A stretch of DNA of 64,000 nucleotides from NCBI GenBank assembly GCA_030267565.1, contig BRXU01000081.1, forward strand, positions 1 through 64,000. The letters are read 5' to 3'. Shown here one piece after another: positions 34,594 to 42,985 of this stretch (positions are counted from its first letter, which is position 1; each line of letters begins with the position of its first letter). The translations under genes were made by a program, and so were the position numbers. The notes below the pieces were generated by a model, which did no database searches, had not been told where the DNA came from, and worked only from the letters and a program-made list of their open reading frames with translations. Source of the DNA: Pleodorina starrii. Lineage: Eukaryota; Chlorophyta; Chlorophyceae; Chlamydomonadales; Volvocaceae.

Positions 34594-35883
34594 ATGAGAA
34601 CCGTCCATGCACGTACTGGAGTGACTGACCGCTCTGTAGACCTGCTGCGGGACGGGTACACCTTCGCGGACGCGGTGCGTGCTCGTGCCGGCAATCTGGC
34701 AGCCCGAGCCGTGCCGCTGAAGCTGATGGGTGGGCCAGCGCTGCTGATCCGTGGAACGGAGGCGGTGCGCTTCTTCTACGACACGGACCGGTTCCGCCGG
34801 GCCGGGGCGATGCCGGTGGCCGTCAAAGCGCCCCTGTTCGGGCGCGGAGCCGTGCACGGGCTCGACGACGACACCCACCGCCACCGCAAGCAGCTGTTCC
34901 TGCACGCCACCACGCCCGAGCGTGTCGAGGCCTTGGTGGAGGAGGTGGACCGGGAATGGGCCCGAGTGCTGGAGAGGGCCGAGACGCTCAACGTCTATGA
35001 GGCCTCGGTGGCGGTCTTCGGCCGTGCGGTGCTGTCCTGGGCGGGTACGGGCATGGACGCCCTTCAGGTGGAGGACCGCGCGCAGCGGCTGGCGGCGATC
35101 GTCGAGGGCTTCGGCGTGCCCGGACTTCCCTGGGCGCGGGCGATGCTCGCGCGCCGCGACAGCGATGCCTGGGCGAAGGACCTCATCATCCGGGCCCGCA
35201 CGGTCGAGGGCTTTCCCGGGCAGACCGGGCGGGGAGCAGGGCAGGTGCCCGTGCTCGACCTTGTCGCGGCCTACCGTGATCCGGACGGGCGGTTGCTGGA
35301 TGAGCACACGGCCGGTGTGGAACTGCAGAACATCGTCCGTCCTACGATCGCGGTCAGCCGCTTCGCGGCCTTCATCGCGCTGGCCTTGCATGAGCACCCG
35401 CAGTGGGTCGCACGCCTGCGCGCCGAGACCGCCGATCGTGGCAGCACCGTGGGAGGGCCCCAAGCCCGTGCCTTCGCCCACGAGGTGCGCAGGGTGTATC
35501 CCTTCGTGCCGATGCTGCCGGCCCGGGCTCGTTGTCCCATGGAGTGGGGCGGGCAGCACATCCGGGCCGGCCAACGGGTGCTGCTGGACATCCTGGGCAC
35601 CAACAACGACCCGGGGGAGTGGGAGCGTCCCGCTGACTTCGATCCGGAGCGGTTCCTGGGTCTGGACGCGAGGCAGATCGAGAACTTCATTCCGCAAGGC
35701 GGCGGCTCACCGCGGCTCGGGCACCGGTGCCCCGGGGAAGACGTCACGGTGGGGCTGATGGCGGTGACCGCTGCGCACCTGGCCGGGCGCGATTGGGCCG
35801 CGGACGAATCCGGAATGAGTTTCGACCTGCACCGCATGCCCACCCGCCCCCAGGGCGGCCCCGTGCTGCAGTTCACCGCGTGA
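34594..35883 (+). CDS. cytochrome P450, CYP152-like fatty-acid peroxygenase/decarboxylase
   Basis: A 429-residue H2O2-dependent-type P450. The heme-Cys region is unusual for P450s but typical of CYP152: NFIPQGGGSPRLGHRCPGED with Cys379. The I-helix shows NIVRPTIAVSRFAAF, with Arg replacing the acid-alcohol pair so that the fatty-acid carboxylate acts in catalysis. FGRGAVHGLDDDTHRHRK places His88 where OleT-type decarboxylases have His and hydroxylases (P450-BSbeta) mostly have Gln. The enzyme may thus make terminal alkenes or alpha/beta-hydroxy acids from fatty acids. ATG at 34594 with GGAG upstream. No redox partner is adjacent, which fits peroxide use. Confidence 0.9.
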   Translation: MRTVHARTGVTDRSVDLLRDGYTFADAVRARAGNLAARAVPLKLMGGPALLIRGTEAVRFFYDTDRFRRAGAMPVAVKAPLFGRGAVHGLDDDTHRHRKQLFLHATTPERVEALVEEVDREWARVLERAETLNVYEASVAVFGRAVLSWAGTGMDALQVEDRAQRLAAIVEGFGVPGLPWARAMLARRDSDAWAKDLIIRARTVEGFPGQTGRGAGQVPVLDLVAAYRDPDGRLLDEHTAGVELQNIVRPTIAVSRFAAFIALALHEHPQWVARLRAETADRGSTVGGPQARAFAHEVRRVYPFVPMLPARARCPMEWGGQHIRAGQRVLLDILGTNNDPGEWERPADFDPERFLGLDARQIENFIPQGGGSPRLGHRCPGEDVTVGLMAVTAAHLAGRDWAADESGMSFDLHRMPTRPQGGPVLQFTA

Positions 35884-36478
35884 GGACAACGAACCCTGTC
35901 CTTCGCGTTGCCGCTGGGCGCGGACGCGGTGTCCACCGGACCAGCCGTCATCACGCGCCGACCGTGCCGGTGCCGCAGCGGGACTGGACTGGACGATCGT
36001 GCGGTTCCTGCGCCGCACGCCCGGTCGAGGACGGGGGCTGAAGTACGTCGGATACTTTGGCCACGACGCCATCGGATCCTCTGCGGCCGCCGGCGACATC
36101 GCCGCTTTCGCCGTCACCCAGCTCCTCGATTTCGCCGTCACCCAGCTCCTCGATGCCCGCCACGTCACGAACGCTCCGGCTGTCAGCAACCGAGCCGCGC
36201 GCTGCTCCAGCGACTGCCGACCTTCAGGTTGCCCTCCTCGAGCGCCAGGCGATGGCGCCGGTGCTGGGCCGGCCGGAGCCCGGAACGTGGCCGGTCGCGT
36301 ACTGGGCCCTTGTCCGTGGGAAGGCCCCGCTCGCGCCGGATCGGGACGGCGAGGTCGTCTGAGCCCTCCCGGGTGCGGTCGCCGAAGGCGGCGCAGGACC
36401 AGCTAGCACCCCGAGAGGCGGTGCGGAGGTGTTTGGCTTGTCTGAGTGCGGGAGCCTTCCGGGGTGGATCGGTCCAGG
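35884..36478. other. stretch without a convincing gene
   Basis: About 600 bases after the P450. Open frames are GC-driven and lack start signals. A 24-base tandem duplication lies at 36106-36153. A 70-codon minus-strand frame at 35951-36163 covers it but has no other support. Confidence 0.4.
36106..36153. repeat. 24-base tandem duplication
   Basis: The unit beginning TTTCGCCGTCACCCAGCTCC occurs twice in a row (36106-36129 and 36130-36153) without mismatch. A recent slippage event. Confidence 0.85.
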
Positions 36479-36673
36479 TCACCCGTCGGTGAGATCTTGG
36501 GAGTGTATCTGGTGCTCCCGCGGGTCCAGGGACTGACGTTCTCCCAGCCCGTCCTCGCGGATCCACACCACACCCAACGGGACCACGACCGTCTCCACCG
36601 TCCCCGTCCAGTGCGCCACCCCGTTCACCTGAGTCTGCACGCGCTGTCCCACATGCACCTGTTCCACCGTCAC
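36479..36673 (-). CDS. small conserved protein, paralog of 32766-33218
   Basis: A 64-residue protein from a GTG start: VHVGQRVQTQVNGVAHWTGT then VVVPLGVVWIREDGLGERQS. The DNA is roughly 80 percent identical to bases 32970-33115. The end falls eight bases after the pyruvate-oxidase-like gene (reading leftward), so it is probably the last gene of that operon. A small beta-barrel is plausible; function unknown. Confidence 0.7.
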   Translation of the reverse strand: MTVEQVHVGQRVQTQVNGVAHWTGTVETVVVPLGVVWIREDGLGERQSLDPREHQIHSQDLTDG

Positions 36674-36680
36674 GCCGATA

Positions 36681-38453
36681 TCACCGGTGCCGGGCCTCCT
36701 CGTGCTCGCGTTGGATCCGTAGCTGCTCGGCGGCGCGGTCGGCGCCCTCCTGGGCGAGACCGGTGAGCATCTGCTCCACCTGGGACTCCGTGGCGCGCGG
36801 GGGCAGCAGCGGTGTGGCGGGGTCGACGACCGCTTCGATCACCGTCGGCCGGTCCGCGCTCAGGGCGGTGGCCCAGGCCTTATCAATGTCCTCGGGGCGG
36901 TCGATCCGGATGCCCTCGAGGCCCAGAAGACGGGCGTGATCGGCCCACGGGAACGCCGGGACGTCCTGGGAGGCGGGGAAACGGGGATCGCCCTCCATCT
37001 CGCGCTGTTCCCAGGAGACCTCGGCGAGGTCACCGTTGGAGAGCACCAGCACGACGAAGCGGGGGTCGGCCCACTCCCGCCAGCGGTGGGCGAGGGTGAT
37101 GAGCTCGGCGTTGCCGCTCATCTGCATGGCCCCGTCCCCGGCCATCGCCACCACGGGCCGGTCAGGGTGGGCGAGCTTCGCGGCCAGCCCGTAGGGCAGG
37201 CCTGCGCCCATGCAGGCCAAGGTGGAGGACAGGTGTGCCGGCACCCCGGGGGGCAGGCGCAGGAAGCGGGCGTACCAGTAGACGACCGAGCCGACATCCA
37301 CGGACACCTGCGCGTCCGCCGGCAGGTGTCCGGACAGGGCCGCGACGACGGCTTGGGGGTTGAGGGGCTGGCCCGGTTCGGCACAACGGGCCTGGGCCAC
37401 CCGCCGCCAGGTGTCGACCATGGTCTCGACTTCGCCGCGCCAGGGCCGTTCGGTGCCCTGCAGCCGCGGCAGCAGGGCCCGCAGGGTTTCGGTGGCGTCC
37501 CCGGCCAGTGCCACCTCCACGGGGTACTTCGCCCCGAGGTTACGGGCACTGATATCGATCTGCACGGCCCGGGCCTGCCCCGGAGCGGGGTAGAACTCGG
37601 TCCAGGGGTCGTTGCTGCCCACGATCAGCAAGGTGTCGCACCCGGCCATCAGGTCCGCCGCCGCGGTGGTGCCCAGGTGGCCCATCACCCCGCACGCCCA
37701 GGGGAGAGACTCGTCGATCACCGGTTTGCCGAGCAGGGAGGTCGCCACTCCAGCGCCGAGCCGCTCGGCCACCTTCGCCACCTCGGAGGCGGCGCCGGCG
37801 GCACCCTGGCCTACCAGCAGCGCCACGCGTTCGCCGGTGTTGAGCAACCGTGCCGCGCGGTCCAGGTCTTCCTCGCTCGGCATGACTCGAGGGGCGGCGG
37901 TGACCGGTGCGCTGGGGACAATCCCGTGGGCGTGTTCCTTCTCCGGGACCTCGGCCTGCTGGACGTCGTGGGCGACGATGACGCAGGTGGGGCTCGAGGT
38001 GGCGATCGCGGTGCGGAAGGCGTTGTCGAGCACGGCCTCCACCTGTTCCGGGGCGTTGACGGTTTGGACGTACTGGGCACAGGCATCCTTGAACAGTGTG
38101 GGAAGCTCCACCTCTTGCTGATAACCGCTGCCCTGGGCCGTCGTGACGACCTGACCCACGATCGCCACGACCGGTTTGCTGTCGAGTTTCGCGTCATACA
38201 GACCCGCGAGCAGATGGATCGCACCGGGGCCCTGGGTGGCCAGGCACACCCCGACCTGTCCGGTGTACTTGGCGTGGCCAGTGGCCATGAACGCGGCCAT
38301 TTCCTCGTGCCGTGCGGAGACGAACTCGATGTCCTCCTCAGCCCGTGCCAGAGCGGCCAGCAACGGGTCCACCCCGTCTCCGGCGTATCCGAACACCCGG
38401 TGCGTCCCCCAAGCACGGAGACGGTCCACAATCCCGTCAGCGACATTGCCCAT
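36681..38453 (-). CDS. thiamine-diphosphate enzyme, pyruvate oxidase/PoxB-like
   Basis: A 590-residue ThDP enzyme of the acetolactate synthase superfamily. The N-terminal domain has VFGYAGDGVDPLLAAL and FVSARHEEMAAFMATGHAKY, with the catalytic Glu in RHEE. The ThDP/Mg motif is VAMAGDGAMQMSGNAELITL (GDG...N). The middle FAD/nucleotide domain is present. Length and sequence best fit pyruvate:quinone oxidoreductase-like proteins, giving acetate and CO2 from pyruvate, with electrons to quinone or oxygen. A membrane-binding C-terminal helix like E. coli PoxB is not obvious. GGAGGAGAACCGGG precedes the ATG. It follows an alcohol dehydrogenase gene on the same strand. Confidence 0.87.
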   Translation of the reverse strand: MGNVADGIVDRLRAWGTHRVFGYAGDGVDPLLAALARAEEDIEFVSARHEEMAAFMATGHAKYTGQVGVCLATQGPGAIHLLAGLYDAKLDSKPVVAIVGQVVTTAQGSGYQQEVELPTLFKDACAQYVQTVNAPEQVEAVLDNAFRTAIATSSPTCVIVAHDVQQAEVPEKEHAHGIVPSAPVTAAPRVMPSEEDLDRAARLLNTGERVALLVGQGAAGAASEVAKVAERLGAGVATSLLGKPVIDESLPWACGVMGHLGTTAAADLMAGCDTLLIVGSNDPWTEFYPAPGQARAVQIDISARNLGAKYPVEVALAGDATETLRALLPRLQGTERPWRGEVETMVDTWRRVAQARCAEPGQPLNPQAVVAALSGHLPADAQVSVDVGSVVYWYARFLRLPPGVPAHLSSTLACMGAGLPYGLAAKLAHPDRPVVAMAGDGAMQMSGNAELITLAHRWREWADPRFVVLVLSNGDLAEVSWEQREMEGDPRFPASQDVPAFPWADHARLLGLEGIRIDRPEDIDKAWATALSADRPTVIEAVVDPATPLLPPRATESQVEQMLTGLAQEGADRAAEQLRIQREHEEARHR

Positions 38454-38536
38454 CCCGGTTCTCCTCCTCGTGCAGCTCTGCTCGATGATGCTCCTGCCGG
38501 AGCGACTGTCTCAGGCGTGGTGAAGCGTCTGAGCCC

Positions 38537-39748
38537 TCATCCGGTGGTGAGGACGGTCTTGAGCCAGCCCTCGTCGCGGCGGTCGAAGCTCAGGTAGGCC
38601 TCGACCGCGTTGTCGATGGGTTCGTGCTGGGTGACGAAGGGGGCTGGGTCGAACAGGCCGGCCGCCACGAGGTCCAGCAGCGGCGCGGTGACCGAGCGGT
38701 GGTCGCAGTTGCCGGCGCGCAGGGTGAGGTTCTTGTTGGTGGCCTGCCCGATCGGGAAGGACGTCAGGTCCGGGGAGAAGACGCCGATCATGCCGATCCG
38801 CCCGTACTTGGCCACGGACTCCACGGCCCACTGGGCCGACAGGGACGGGGCGTTGCCGGGCACCCAGTTCTCGCCCTGGACGTTGGTCTCCGGGGCGGTC
38901 TGGGCCACCTCGGCGTCGAACTGCTCGGTGCGTGCGGCGTACTTCTCGGCCGCCGGCCCGCGGGCCGGGCGCTGGGCGTCGACGCCGACGGCCTCGATGA
39001 CGGCGTCCACGCCCACGCCCATGGTGGCGTCCATGATCGCCTCCACCGGGTCCTCCTGGTTGAAGTCGATGACCTCGGCGTTCTGTTCCAGGGCCTTGAC
39101 CAGGCGTGTCTGCACGCCGTCGACCGCCCAGACCCGGCCTGCGCCCTGGCGGTAGGCGGAGGCGATCGCCAGCTGCCCGACGATCCCGGCGCCGTAGACG
39201 GCCACGGTGTCCCCGCGCCGGATCCCGGCCAGCTGGGCGCCGAACCAGGCGGTGGGGAAGATGTCAGAAAGCAGGATTGCATCGTCGTCGGAAACGTTGC
39301 CCGGGATCGGGATCAGGGTGTTGGACGCCCAGGGGATGCGGGCGTACTCGGCCTGAAGTCCGTCCACGGGGCCGGTGGGCGCCGGGCCGCCGAAGAAGCA
39401 CGTGCCGGCGGCCGGGCCGTTGGGATTGGCGACGTCGCACTGGGCGGTCTGGCCCATCCGGCAGTAGCGGCAGACGCCGCAGGACATCGTGGAGCACACG
39501 ATCACCCGGTCACCGGGGGACAGGCCCCGCACCGCGGCACCCACTTCCTCGACCACGCCGACGGCCTCGTGGCCCAGGATCGTGCCCTCGTGCATGCCGG
39601 CCATGGTGCCGCGGATGAAGTGAAGGTCGGTGCCGCAGATCGCGCTGCGCGTGATGCGCACGATCGCGTCGTTGGGGTCCTGGATCGAGGGGTCGGCCAC
39701 GTTGTCGAGACGGATGTCACCCTCGCCGTGCCATACCAGTGCCTTCAT
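38537..39748 (-). CDS. zinc-dependent alcohol/formaldehyde dehydrogenase
   Basis: A 403-residue MDR dehydrogenase of the glutathione-independent formaldehyde dehydrogenase class. Catalytic zinc: SAICGTDLHFIRG and LGHEAVG. Structural zinc: CGVCRYCRMGQTAQC. Cofactor site: VAVYGAGIVGQLAIASA followed by VDGVQTR, an Asp suggesting NAD. A long insert near 270-320 is typical of this class. The ATG at 39748 has AAGGAGCACG upstream. It is upstream of the pyruvate-oxidase-like gene and probably co-transcribed, in a block devoted to aldehyde, alcohol or solvent stress. Confidence 0.9.
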   Translation of the reverse strand: MKALVWHGEGDIRLDNVADPSIQDPNDAIVRITRSAICGTDLHFIRGTMAGMHEGTILGHEAVGVVEEVGAAVRGLSPGDRVIVCSTMSCGVCRYCRMGQTAQCDVANPNGPAAGTCFFGGPAPTGPVDGLQAEYARIPWASNTLIPIPGNVSDDDAILLSDIFPTAWFGAQLAGIRRGDTVAVYGAGIVGQLAIASAYRQGAGRVWAVDGVQTRLVKALEQNAEVIDFNQEDPVEAIMDATMGVGVDAVIEAVGVDAQRPARGPAAEKYAARTEQFDAEVAQTAPETNVQGENWVPGNAPSLSAQWAVESVAKYGRIGMIGVFSPDLTSFPIGQATNKNLTLRAGNCDHRSVTAPLLDLVAAGLFDPAPFVTQHEPIDNAVEAYLSFDRRDEGWLKTVLTTG

Positions 39749-39909
39749 GAGTCGTGCTCCTTCGTCGTCTTGGTTGAACTGCATCACGTGGGGTTGTGCC
39801 ATCGGATGAGGTGATGCGGGCGGGCAACCGTGGGCCAGGGGATGTACCTGGCCTTTGGGCGCCCCGTGTTGAGAATCCCGGTGGCGGGGCCCCGGCCGGT
39901 GCCGGTGGC

Positions 39910-41484
39910 TCAGTCGGTGGTGGGGGTCGGGGTGGTGCTGTGGAGGGCCGTGGTGAAGTGGTCGGCGGCCTGCTGCTGGGCGGCCTCGGCCTTGTCGAGC
40001 ACGGCGGAGGCGCCGAAGAACTCGTGCATCACGCCTGCGTAGTACGTCGACGTGGTGGGCACGCCGGCGGCCTCGAGGTTCGCCGCGAACTGTTGTCCCT
40101 GGCTGCGCAGGACGTCGCGCTCGTCGGTGATCACCAGGGTCGGGGGCATCAGCGCCAGGGACTGCCGGGGCCAGCTCAGCAGGTCGATGCGGGGGTCCTG
40201 CGCCGCCTCGGGGACGCCGGCGAAGGCGTGCATCGCCATCCAGGACAGCAGGGCGCGGTTGAGCGGGCGCCCGTCGGCGGCGTCTTCCATGGACTCCCCG
40301 AACTGCTCCGGGGTGGTCAGCGGGTACACGCACACCTGGGCGGCCGGGAGCGGCTCCCCGGCCGCGGCCAGCTGGAGGCAGGTGGCGGGGGCCATGTTCC
40401 CGCCCACCGACTCGCCGCCGATCGCCATCCGGGCCGGGTCCCCGCCCATCTGCGCGGCGTTGGCCGCGGTCCAGCGCCAGGCGGCGAGCACGTCGTCGTG
40501 GGAGGCGGGGAACACGGCCTCGGGCGCGCGCCGGTAGTCGGGGGAGACCACGATCGCGCCGGTCTTGTTGGTCAGCCCGCGGCAGGAGGCGTCGTAGGTG
40601 TCGATGTCGAAGAGCACCCAGCCGCCGCCGTGGATCCACATGATGATCGGCAGCGGGCCCTCACCGGGAGTGGCGGGGGTGTAGACGCGCAGGGTCTGCT
40701 CGCCGCCGGCGGCGTCGGGGATCCGCAGGTCGGTGACCGAGCCCACCGGCTCGGGACCCTCCAGGTCCTTCTCCGCCATGACCTTCTTGACCGCGTCGTC
40801 GGGGCCGGGCTGGGCGCGGGCCTGGGCGGGCTCGAGGATCTCGAAGGGCTGCGGGCCCAGGGCGGAGTGGGCATCGACGATCGCCTGGGCCTGGGGGTCC
40901 AGCAGGCCGGAGGCGTCGGTGGCCAGGCGCTTCTTCGTGCCGGTCACCGCGGCCTTCGCCGCGTCGAGCGGCTTGGCCACGGCACCGACCACCTTCTCGA
41001 TCCGGCCCTCGTCCGGGGCGTGCGGGTGCGGGGCCGGGGGAGCCTGGCGCTTGGCGGCCAGGAACTCCTGGCCCAGCTCGGCCATCCGCTCCGGCCCGAC
41101 CTTGGCGCGGAAGGCCGGCAGCTCCTCCTGCTCCTCGTCCTGAACGTGGTGGCGGGTCACGGAGATCAGCTCGGTCAGGGCGTCCTCGAACTCGGCCTCC
41201 CCGGGCTCGGTCTTCCCGAGGGTGACCAGCAGCTCCTTGATGTCGCCGTGCTCCTCGCGGGCGTCGTCGTCGAACTCGTCCATCCCGAGCTCGCGCCACA
41301 GGGGGTACATCACCGTCTCCTCGGCGAAGGCGTGCAGGGACAGCTCGAAGCTGATCTGGTCCACGAGGGTGCCCCGGTCGCCGCGGCCGGCCTCGAGGTG
41401 CTGGAACTGGCGCTCGACGATCGCGTGGTCGTCGGCGATCAGGTGGTCGATGTCACCGGGCTGGGTGGGATAGGACAGTGCCAT
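39910..41484 (-). CDS. fusion of hemerythrin HHE domain and HSL-type esterase
   Basis: A 524-residue protein with two unrelated domains. Residues 10-130 are a hemerythrin-like helical bundle with candidate iron ligands His20, His51, Glu55, His79, His113 and Glu117. Residues 195-515 are an alpha/beta hydrolase of the hormone-sensitive-lipase family: oxyanion HGGG at 285-288, nucleophile GESVGG with Ser359, an acid in VITDERD, and a His in GVMHEFFG. A proline-rich linker joins them. HHE domains sense or store oxygen, iron or nitric oxide; the esterase could be controlled by redox state. GGAGACCCACCC precedes the ATG. The domain pairing is unusual. Confidence 0.88.
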   Translation of the reverse strand: MALSYPTQPGDIDHLIADDHAIVERQFQHLEAGRGDRGTLVDQISFELSLHAFAEETVMYPLWRELGMDEFDDDAREEHGDIKELLVTLGKTEPGEAEFEDALTELISVTRHHVQDEEQEELPAFRAKVGPERMAELGQEFLAAKRQAPPAPHPHAPDEGRIEKVVGAVAKPLDAAKAAVTGTKKRLATDASGLLDPQAQAIVDAHSALGPQPFEILEPAQARAQPGPDDAVKKVMAEKDLEGPEPVGSVTDLRIPDAAGGEQTLRVYTPATPGEGPLPIIMWIHGGGWVLFDIDTYDASCRGLTNKTGAIVVSPDYRRAPEAVFPASHDDVLAAWRWTAANAAQMGGDPARMAIGGESVGGNMAPATCLQLAAAGEPLPAAQVCVYPLTTPEQFGESMEDAADGRPLNRALLSWMAMHAFAGVPEAAQDPRIDLLSWPRQSLALMPPTLVITDERDVLRSQGQQFAANLEAAGVPTTSTYYAGVMHEFFGASAVLDKAEAAQQQAADHFTTALHSTTPTPTTD

Positions 41485-41655
41485 GGGTGGGTCTCCTCAC
41501 AGGGGACGGTGGGCCGGGCGTACCCCGGCCTGCTGCCGGACCTCGATCCGGGGCACCGGGAACCGGTGCCGGAAAGCAGCCCCGGAACGCGGTGCCGGGG
41601 CGTGCGGCAGGGCGGGCGGGCCAGGACGGGTGCCGGGCCCGCCCGGCCGGAGCGG

Positions 41656-42555
41656 TCAGGGCGTGGGCATCCCGCCGGTCGCGGCGAGGGTCTCCCCGCT
41701 GACGTAGCTGGACTCCTGGGAGGCCAGGAACACGTAGGCCGGGGCCATCTCCGCGGGCTGGCCCGGCCGGCCCAGCGGGGCCTCGGAGGCGCCGAACTCG
41801 GGCAGCTTCTCCGCAGGCTGTCCGCCCACGACCTGCAACGGGGTCCACACCGGACCCGGCGCCACGACGTTGACCCGGATGCCCTTGGGCGCCAGCTGGG
41901 CGGCCAGGGACTTGCTGAAGCCGTTGATCGCGTACTTCGTGGAGGCGTAGTCCAGCAGGATCGGGGCCGGCTGGTAACCCTGGATCGAGGAGGTGTTGAT
42001 GATGGCCGAGCCCGGGGGCAGGTGCGGGACGGCGGCCTTGCACAGCCAGAACATGGCGTAGACGTTGGTCTTGTAGGTCTCGTCGAACTGCTCGTCGGTC
42101 AGCTCCAGGATGTCCGGGCAGTGCTGCTGCTTGCCGGCGATGTTGGCCAGGATGTCGATCCCGCCCAGCTCGGCCACCGCGGTGGCGATCAGCTGCTCGC
42201 AGTAGGCCTTGTCGGTGACGTCCCCGGGCACGGCCACGGCACGGCGCCCAGCGGCCTCGATGAGCTCCACGACCTCACGGGCATCCGGCTCCTCCTGCGG
42301 AAGGTAGGACAGCACCACGTCGGCGCCCTCCCGGGCATAGGCGATCGCCGTGGCCCGGCCGATGCCGGAGTCCGCACCGGTCACCACCGCCCTGCGACCC
42401 TCCAGCCGCCCGGAACCGCGGTAGCTGGACTCCCCGGAATCGGGCTTCGGCGCCATCTCGCCCTGCAGGCCCGGCCCCTCCTGCTGCTGCTCGAAGCTCT
42501 CGTCAGGACCGGGATACTGCGTCGTGGGATCCTGCATCGTGTACTGGTCGGACAT
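41656..42555 (-). CDS. short-chain dehydrogenase, general-stress (YhdF/YghA) type
   Basis: A 299-residue SDR with a 50-residue Gln/Pro-rich N-terminal extension typical of the YhdF/GSP39 stress group. Cofactor motif TGADSGIGRATA, the structural NIAG (DILANIAGKQQ), and the catalytic YASTK (LDYASTKYAINGFSKSLA) with an upstream Ser (NTSSIQGYQ) are all present. Likely substrates are alcohols or sugars; the physiological one is unknown. Possibly the first gene of the leftward block 42555-36479. It is divergent from the alcohol dehydrogenase at 42986. Confidence 0.9.
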   Translation of the reverse strand: MSDQYTMQDPTTQYPGPDESFEQQQEGPGLQGEMAPKPDSGESSYRGSGRLEGRRAVVTGADSGIGRATAIAYAREGADVVLSYLPQEEPDAREVVELIEAAGRRAVAVPGDVTDKAYCEQLIATAVAELGGIDILANIAGKQQHCPDILELTDEQFDETYKTNVYAMFWLCKAAVPHLPPGSAIINTSSIQGYQPAPILLDYASTKYAINGFSKSLAAQLAPKGIRVNVVAPGPVWTPLQVVGGQPAEKLPEFGASEAPLGRPGQPAEMAPAYVFLASQESSYVSGETLAATGGMPTP

Positions 42556-42985
42556 CGGGTGCCTCTCCGTCGGGTGGACCGTCAGCTTGCTTGTTACCCA
42601 ATCTCCCAGCCGTCCGTGGAGGTGTCAATGAATCGGTGCTCTACGCGAACTGCGCTCTCGTGACTCGCCGGGCTCTGACTCCGCGCAGATCAGTCACAAA
42701 GCCGCAGGGCCTGCTGGCAACCACGTTCCTCGCGGGGCTGCCCGAGCCCTGGCCGGTTGATGTTCGATCGGTGAATGCGCCAACACGCTACCGAAAGAGC
42801 CTTGGAAAGCCCCGCGTCACTTCACCTTCGTGTCGTCGATGCTTGAGAGCGTCATCGTCGTCCTGGTGCTCACCACCATCGAAAGAGGAGCAGGGTGGGA
42901 GAACCTCAGTAGTAGGGTCGGTTCCATCACAGAAATCAGCAGGCTGTCGTTTCGGCTGGAGCAACGGCCTTGAGAGGGAGGTTCG
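42556..42985. other. intergenic between divergent dehydrogenase genes
   Basis: A 430-base region that must contain both outward promoters. No gene, repeat or copy of the 18-base motif was found. Confidence 0.45.

Noticed and set aside
36936..38597. 553-codon plus-strand frame
   Set aside because: Antisense shadow of the thiamine-diphosphate enzyme; no motif and no start signal.
39796..42663. 955-codon open frame on the plus strand
   Set aside because: It lies antisense to the hemerythrin-esterase and the short-chain dehydrogenase and reads as Gly/Val/Arg-rich shadow sequence.
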